From: Candidatus Nitrosopumilus sp. | GTDB lineage: Archaea > Thermoproteota > Nitrososphaeria > Nitrososphaerales > Nitrosopumilaceae | Length of the DNA stretch: 9,745 bases | Assembly: GCA_013203245.1 (NCBI GenBank) | Contig: JABMOR010000019.1 | Coordinates: 1-9,745, forward strand | Direction: 5' to 3' | Part shown: piece after piece, positions 5,469 through 9,745 of the stretch | Numbering within the stretch: position 1 is the first letter of the stretch | Layout of the letters: each line of letters begins with the position of its first letter | The notes under the pieces: generated by a model | Seen by the model: only the letters and a program-made list of their open reading frames with translations | What the model was told of the DNA's origin: nothing | Database searches by the model: none | Program-made: the position numbers and the translations under genes

Positions 5469-8400
5469 TTGCTTGTGTTGGATAGGAAATTCTTCAGTTT
5501 AGTGGCAACTTTCTTCATATTGTTACTTATTCCCATTATTGATGCAGACGCATCAAGTAATCCTAACTTGTTTGTCTCTGCTGAAAATTCACAATTTGAC
5601 AATCATTTTGCGGGTTCAATGGTGGTTGAAGTTGTAGTAAATGATCCTAATCTAAAGGATACAGGTCAAGGAAAAGGAGAGCCCGATGTCACTATTAATG
5701 GAAAATCTCTAAGAATGGTTCAAGCCACAGATGGTAATTGGTATGCTTATTTTGCTAATGTTGTAAAGGCAAAGAAAGCTGATTCTACTGTTGGTCTTGC
5801 AGGTAAAGGATTAGATTTTGGAGTCTTTTGTAGTCGTGACACACCATCCTCTGTTTTTGGAATTTCATTAACTGAGACAGATGGTTTTGCAGTTCCAAAA
5901 TTAACCGGGCTTACAGCATCTTCCAATGGAGATGAACCATTTGTTCAATGTATGGGTTCTCCTAGCGGCAATGCAAATTTGAATAATGTGGTCCGTAATG
6001 CAAAATCACTTAATACAAATTCCAAAATTCCTACTGGACAAATTGGGTTGAAAACAAATGCGTGGCCATTAATTCAACTTTATTCTTTTGATAAAGTAGT
6101 AATTCAATACAATCCTGGAGGTCCTATACAAAAAGTATCTTTAGAATATGACGATATTGAAAATATTTCTCTATCTCTTGATAGAAAACTTTATCCAAAT
6201 AATTCTGAAGTTTTTCTAACTATTAATGATATTCAATTAAATCAAGATCCAACTGATGAAGATTCTTGGACATTTGATATTGGTTCTACTCCCTCTGTTT
6301 TTTATCAGGCCTATGATGAATCTGGTTCTTCCGATGCAAATACAGGTTTAGGTTTAGTTAATCTTGCTCCCAATTTGTCCAATCTTGGTTTTAAAGATAA
6401 TGGAAAACTTTCTGTAAATTTAGGATCTGTTTTAAAATTAAAGTCTAATGATGAGCAACCAAGTACAAGTGTTACAAATGGAATTAAAACATATTCACAA
6501 ATAATTACACTTGTAGAAAATTATCCTAATTCTGGAGTATTTGATAATTCTGATGATGATAATGAGTCCACATTGGGTGTTCTAAGCGATGCTCCTAGAG
6601 GGCAATCTGGTTCAATTACATATAACAAAAATTCAATATCTGTACTCACTGGTTATTCTACTGCCACTATGTCATTAAACCCTACATTGACTATAGCTGA
6701 TGGCTCACAATACTTGAAACCTGGTACAAAATATCCAATTGTTTTATTTGATCCTGATCAAAATTTTAATTCTGGTTCAAGGGATCATCTTGATGCTTTT
6801 AGAGCAACTTCAATTCTTCCCACAATTAAGATTGGAAATCCTATGACACTTGGAAAAGCATCTGATGTACATTTTTTTGATTTATCCACTGATGCCTTAA
6901 ACACTGGAGATTCTGCAAATTCATCTATACCTGATAAAAATTCAGCACGCTTGCATATTGACACATCAACTGTTCCTAATGGATCTTTTGAGAAAATTTC
7001 TTTGAACTTGGGCATAACTGCCTCTACATTACAATCTTCTCTAATTGATAATTCTCTTCAAAATACTAATGGAACTAACTGGATTAATTATGATTTTAGA
7101 TCATTTGAAAATGATTTTGGAGTTTCTGATTTTTCTGATATGTCTATTGATTTATCGTTTGGTTCACTTGGCACCTCAAGTGTTACTATAGTTGATTCGG
7201 GAGATTTATCAACTCCTAAAGGGTTTATCCAATTTGATAATTCAGACATTCAATCTATTGCAACTAAAAGCGGAAATATTTTTGTTGTAATTAATTTTAA
7301 TTCTTCTAATGATACTGCTGGTGTCGGAACTGTTTCTAGCGAAATTAATTCCCAACCTATTATCTTTGATTTCTTTTCATTTGGATTGGAAGATTCCAAT
7401 GATGTCAATAATTCAATTTTTAGATTTGAACTAGAAGAAACATCAAATAATTCCTCAACATTTGATGGGACATTGGAATATTCAATTGCAAACCAACTCA
7501 ATCTTTTAGATCCAACATTCATTAAAACTATACAGCCAATTGATGATCAAATAAAATTAATTCTAACTAACAGACTAGTAGATGATAAAGGAATATCTAT
7601 TTCTTATTCTGATATTACTGAAACTGGTTCTCTTAAGCCAACTTCTAGTAAATCACAAATAAATACAAGTTCTGGAATTTTATCTTCCAGTTCCCAATCT
7701 TATAGATTTGGTCAACCTGTAACAATTACATTAAATGATCCTGATCTTAATTTGAAAAATGATTTAATTGACATTTATTTTGTAATCAATGATCAAAACT
7801 CTGAAAACGTTGACACTGTGGGAAAAAATGGAATTATTTTATTTGAAGTATTACTTAAAGACATTCGATACAAACGATGTACTATTGATGGCATTGAGTA
7901 TGGTGGATTAGGTGCAAGCGGATTTACTCTTGTTGAAACTGGTCCTAATACTGGAATTTTCAGCGGAGTATTTAAAATGCCTTCACAAATTTGCAATAAA
8001 TCTGGAACCCAATTAATCTCTACAGCTGGTGGAAGTCTTGATGTAAAATACTATGATTCTAGAGACAGTTCTGGAAATGCAAATATTTTTAGTCTACTAA
8101 AAAATAAATCATCCCCGAATTACTCTACCTATCCCCAACTAAGTACCACTTCTGCCATTAAACCACCTATGGGAAAAATTGAAGAAATCATTCTCTCAGG
8201 AAGTGTTGAAAATTATAAACGTGGACTTCCATTAGAAGTAACTATCATTTCCCCTGATGGAAAATCTCAAAGCTTTGCTTCTAAACTTATTTCTAATTCT
8301 GGAAGTTATCGATCTATTATTTCAATTAATGAAAATTCTCTTATTGGACATTATGAAATTAAATTGTCACATAACAATTATCCACTTAAGACGCTTTCAT

Positions 8401-8681
8401 TTGTTGTATCCTTCCCAGAAATTCCAAATTGGATCAAAAATAATGCAAAATGGTGGTCATCTACAACTATTTCGGATTCAGAATTTATCAACGGAATTGA
8501 ATATCTAATTCAAGAAGGGTTGATATCAATCTCTCCTTCAGAAAGAAGTTTAATTTCAGAACAGGTTATCCCAAATTGGATCAAAAATAATGCAAAATGG
8601 TGGGCAAATGATCAAATTTCTGATGAAGACTTTGTAAAATCAATTCAATACTTGGTCAAAAAAGGTATCATTAGAATATAA
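5469..8681 (+). CDS. Large secreted S-layer-like surface protein with two C-terminal IPNWIKNNAKWW domains
   Basis: A 1070-residue exported protein. It has a signal peptide (hydrophobic 8-24, ending DADASS). The N-terminal region (31-215), with SMVVEVVVNDPNLKDT, GEPDVTINGKSLRMVQATDG and FGVFC, resembles the N-terminal module of thaumarchaeal S-layer proteins as I remember them. The rest is Ser/Asn/Asp-rich beta sandwich. Strand motifs DPN (59), FDPDQN (427) and NDPDLN (756) and loops PNSGVF (353) and PNTGIF (826) recur, suggesting repeated Ig-like modules. There are few Cys (121, 161, 804, 842) and many N-x-S/T sequons. An Ig-like domain (about 905-981) precedes two copies of a WIKNNAKWW domain (985-1033 and 1034-1070). 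No C-terminal membrane anchor is seen, so retention must rely on protein contacts. The start is uncertain among TTG 5469, GTG 5475 and TTG 5478. It may be a secondary surface-layer component; its true role is unknown. Confidence 0.8.
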   Translation: MLVLDRKFFSLVATFFILLLIPIIDADASSNPNLFVSAENSQFDNHFAGSMVVEVVVNDPNLKDTGQGKGEPDVTINGKSLRMVQATDGNWYAYFANVVKAKKADSTVGLAGKGLDFGVFCSRDTPSSVFGISLTETDGFAVPKLTGLTASSNGDEPFVQCMGSPSGNANLNNVVRNAKSLNTNSKIPTGQIGLKTNAWPLIQLYSFDKVVIQYNPGGPIQKVSLEYDDIENISLSLDRKLYPNNSEVFLTINDIQLNQDPTDEDSWTFDIGSTPSVFYQAYDESGSSDANTGLGLVNLAPNLSNLGFKDNGKLSVNLGSVLKLKSNDEQPSTSVTNGIKTYSQIITLVENYPNSGVFDNSDDDNESTLGVLSDAPRGQSGSITYNKNSISVLTGYSTATMSLNPTLTIADGSQYLKPGTKYPIVLFDPDQNFNSGSRDHLDAFRATSILPTIKIGNPMTLGKASDVHFFDLSTDALNTGDSANSSIPDKNSARLHIDTSTVPNGSFEKISLNLGITASTLQSSLIDNSLQNTNGTNWINYDFRSFENDFGVSDFSDMSIDLSFGSLGTSSVTIVDSGDLSTPKGFIQFDNSDIQSIATKSGNIFVVINFNSSNDTAGVGTVSSEINSQPIIFDFFSFGLEDSNDVNNSIFRFELEETSNNSSTFDGTLEYSIANQLNLLDPTFIKTIQPIDDQIKLILTNRLVDDKGISISYSDITETGSLKPTSSKSQINTSSGILSSSSQSYRFGQPVTITLNDPDLNLKNDLIDIYFVINDQNSENVDTVGKNGIILFEVLLKDIRYKRCTIDGIEYGGLGASGFTLVETGPNTGIFSGVFKMPSQICNKSGTQLISTAGGSLDVKYYDSRDSSGNANIFSLLKNKSSPNYSTYPQLSTTSAIKPPMGKIEEIILSGSVENYKRGLPLEVTIISPDGKSQSFASKLISNSGSYRSIISINENSLIGHYEIKLSHNNYPLKTLSFVVSFPEIPNWIKNNAKWWSSTTISDSEFINGIEYLIQEGLISISPSERSLISEQVIPNWIKNNAKWWANDQISDEDFVKSIQYLVKKGIIRI
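8424..8603 (+). repeat. Duplicated 33-base identical segment encoding PNWIKNNAKWW
   Basis: Positions 8424-8456 and 8571-8603 are identical at all 33 bases, including synonymous positions, 147 bases (49 codons) apart. The flanking parts of the same protein repeat (ISDSEFINGIEYLIQEG against ISDEDFVKSIQYLVKKG) have diverged. This points to strong constraint or gene conversion confined to the Trp-rich motif. Confidence 0.85.
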
Positions 8682-8708
8682 TCTGGTCAATTTTTGTTTC
8701 ATTGAAAA

Positions 8709-8716
8709 TATAAATA
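8709..8716 (+). promoter_or_regulatory. TATA box for the CFI-box protein gene
   Basis: TATAAATA, the best TATA match in the window, centred at about 8712, predicts transcription from about 8738, just before the ATG at 8742. The rest of the 60-base spacer after the 8681 stop holds a short T run (8690-8694), which could help end the upstream transcript, but no hairpin. Confidence 0.65.
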
Positions 8717-8741
8717 CCTCCAACCATGAATCAAATTGAAA

Positions 8742-9707
8742 ATGAGGCTTACTGGATTCTTGGCATTTGCTTTATTGTCTATTTCAATTCTATCGTATGG
8801 TGTTAGTGGTACTGCTTTCGCAACTAATCACAGTGATCCTAATCCTGCATTATCTATATCTTCTAACACTGAAATTTATACAAATGGTGCAACTGTAACT
8901 GTTTCTGGAACTATCAAAAATTATGATTCTTCATCACTGACTGCTGGTGCAGTTACTTATGTAGTCATATCTCCAACAGACGGCTTTGTGACTATCGGAC
9001 AATTGATTCCAAATTCTGACGGTTCTTTTAAATTTAGTTTTATAGCTGGTGGCGCATTATGGAAAACAAATGGTGATTATACTATTCAAGTAAGCTATGG
9101 TCCAGATGACTCTGAAATTACAGTAAATTATGTTGGTGGAGAACCAGTTATTTCTAAACCAACACCTAAGCCAGAACCAACACCTAAGCCAGAACCAACA
9201 CCTGAGCCAACACCTGAGCCAACACCTGAGCCAGAACCAACACCTGAGCCAGAACCAACATGTGGAGCTGGAACCGCACTGGTCAATGGAATTTGCCAAG
9301 TTGTAAAAACTGAAGAACCAAAAGGTGGCGGTTGTTTAATTGCAACAGCAGCATATGGTTCTGAATTAGCACCACAAGTTCAATTCCTTAGAGAAATTCG
9401 AGATAATACTGTGATGAGTACTTCATCTGGTGCAGCATTCATGTCTGGATTTAACCAATTTTACTATTCATTCTCACCAACAATTGCTGATATGGAAAGA
9501 GAAAATCCAATGTTCCAAGAAGCAGTTAGAGCATTTATCACTCCAATGGTTTCAACATTATCTATAATGACTTTGGCTGATGATGGTTCAGAAATTGAAG
9601 TTCTAGGACTAGGAATTTCTGTAATTGCTTTGAACTTGGGAATGTATATTGCAGCACCAGCATTGATTGGATTCAAAGTTAACAAGATTATCAAATCTAG
9701 AAAATAA
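8742..9707 (+). CDS. Exported Ig-like protein with Pro-Thr-Glu linker and CFI-box C-terminal domain
   Basis: A 321-residue secreted, membrane-attached protein (numbering from Met8742). Signal peptide about 1-28 (MRLTGFLAFALLSISILSYG, ending GTAFA). An Ig-like beta domain spans about 36-132, followed by a charged proline linker of KPTPKPEP and EPTPEP units (139-173). Next is a two-Cys motif CGAGTALVNGICQ (174-186), then GGGCLIATAAYGSE (195-207), the CFI-box seen in many archaeal and bacterial surface proteins. The end (286-310) is hydrophobic with a basic tail KVNKIIKSRK, so the C-terminus probably anchors in the membrane; 263-278 is also fairly hydrophobic. A TTG six bases upstream extends the frame by two codons, but the TATA box favours ATG 8742. 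The function of CFI-box proteins is unknown to me; surface attachment or display is inferred. It lies 60 bases after the S-layer-like gene, with its own promoter. Confidence 0.82.
   Translation: MRLTGFLAFALLSISILSYGVSGTAFATNHSDPNPALSISSNTEIYTNGATVTVSGTIKNYDSSSLTAGAVTYVVISPTDGFVTIGQLIPNSDGSFKFSFIAGGALWKTNGDYTIQVSYGPDDSEITVNYVGGEPVISKPTPKPEPTPKPEPTPEPTPEPTPEPEPTPEPEPTCGAGTALVNGICQVVKTEEPKGGGCLIATAAYGSELAPQVQFLREIRDNTVMSTSSGAAFMSGFNQFYYSFSPTIADMERENPMFQEAVRAFITPMVSTLSIMTLADDGSEIEVLGLGISVIALNLGMYIAAPALIGFKVNKIIKSRK
9159..9260 (+). repeat. In-frame 18/12-base minisatellite encoding the Pro-Thr-Lys/Glu linker
   Basis: The units are CCAACACCTAAGCCAGAA (two copies), CCAACACCTGAG (two copies) and CCAACACCTGAGCCAGAA (two copies), then a partial CCAACA. 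All units are multiples of three, so copy number can change without breaking the frame. The first two copies encode Lys-containing units and the later ones Glu, giving a charge switch along the linker. Confidence 0.9.
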
Positions 9708-9745
9708 TCTAATTCCACTCTAGGTTATTATACTGAAACTAGTTA

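Noticed and set aside
8725..8805. Short hydrophobic plus-strand frame (26 codons) starting at the ATG at 8725 and overlapping the signal peptide of the CFI-box gene
   Set aside because: It is only the signal-peptide region read in another frame; its ATG lies upstream of the transcript start predicted from the TATA box.
9057..9299. 80-residue minus-strand frame with repeated WLRCWF units
   Set aside because: This is the reverse complement of the Pro-Thr-Glu repeat; the Trp/Cys repetition is a by-product.
1..9745. CRISPR array, tRNA or rRNA gene, insertion sequence, phage or plasmid signatures
   Set aside because: No spaced direct repeats, cloverleaf sequence, transposase or integrase, or terminal inverted repeats were seen; gene content looks like ordinary chromosome.
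9708..9745. Promoter of a following gene at the right edge
   Set aside because: TTATTATA (9725-9732) is TATA-like, but no start codon or gene is visible before the window ends.

Overview
The window looks like chromosomal DNA from a marine ammonia-oxidising archaeon of the Nitrosopumilus type (Thaumarchaeota/Nitrososphaerota). The evidence is low G+C; an archaeal-type ribosomal protein S13; archaeal TATA boxes about 26 bases upstream of starts with almost no leader; a two-domain multicopper oxidase next to a ZIP permease; and secreted proteins carrying modules I associate with this group (IPNWIKNNAKWW repeats, a CGxGTxLVNGxCQ motif, a CLIATAAYGS box). This assignment rests on recalled family knowledge, not on a search.

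Layout. Positions 1-492 (minus) hold most of rps13, running off the left edge. Positions 493-856 contain its promoter, a doubtful minus-strand frame and the promoter of a small winged-helix regulator (857-1168). That gene converges on and overlaps a two-TM membrane protein of unknown function (1160-1666, minus). A 123-base divergent spacer with a phased 19-base repeat then leads to a multicopper oxidase (1790-2860) whose 3' end overlaps a ZIP-family metal permease (2817-4031). The permease converges, with a 4-base overlap, on a CDF metal exporter that has three C-terminal domains instead of one (4028-5380, minus). An 88-base spacer with a perfect palindrome separates the exporter from a 1070-residue secreted S-layer-like protein (5469-8681). 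The last gene is a second exported protein with an Ig-like domain, a Pro-Thr-Glu linker and a CFI-box C-terminus (8742-9707).

How they may work together. The centre of the window reads as a metal-homeostasis cluster: an extracytoplasmic copper oxidase, probably co-translated with a ZIP uptake permease, beside a CDF exporter. The right third is cell-envelope material. The winged-helix gene has a palindrome over its own TATA box, and a 9-base half of it (AAAAAGTTA) recurs twice in the oxidase promoter. It is therefore a candidate regulator of the metal genes, but this is inference. Genes are tightly packed and two convergent pairs overlap at their stop codons, leaving no room for separate terminators.
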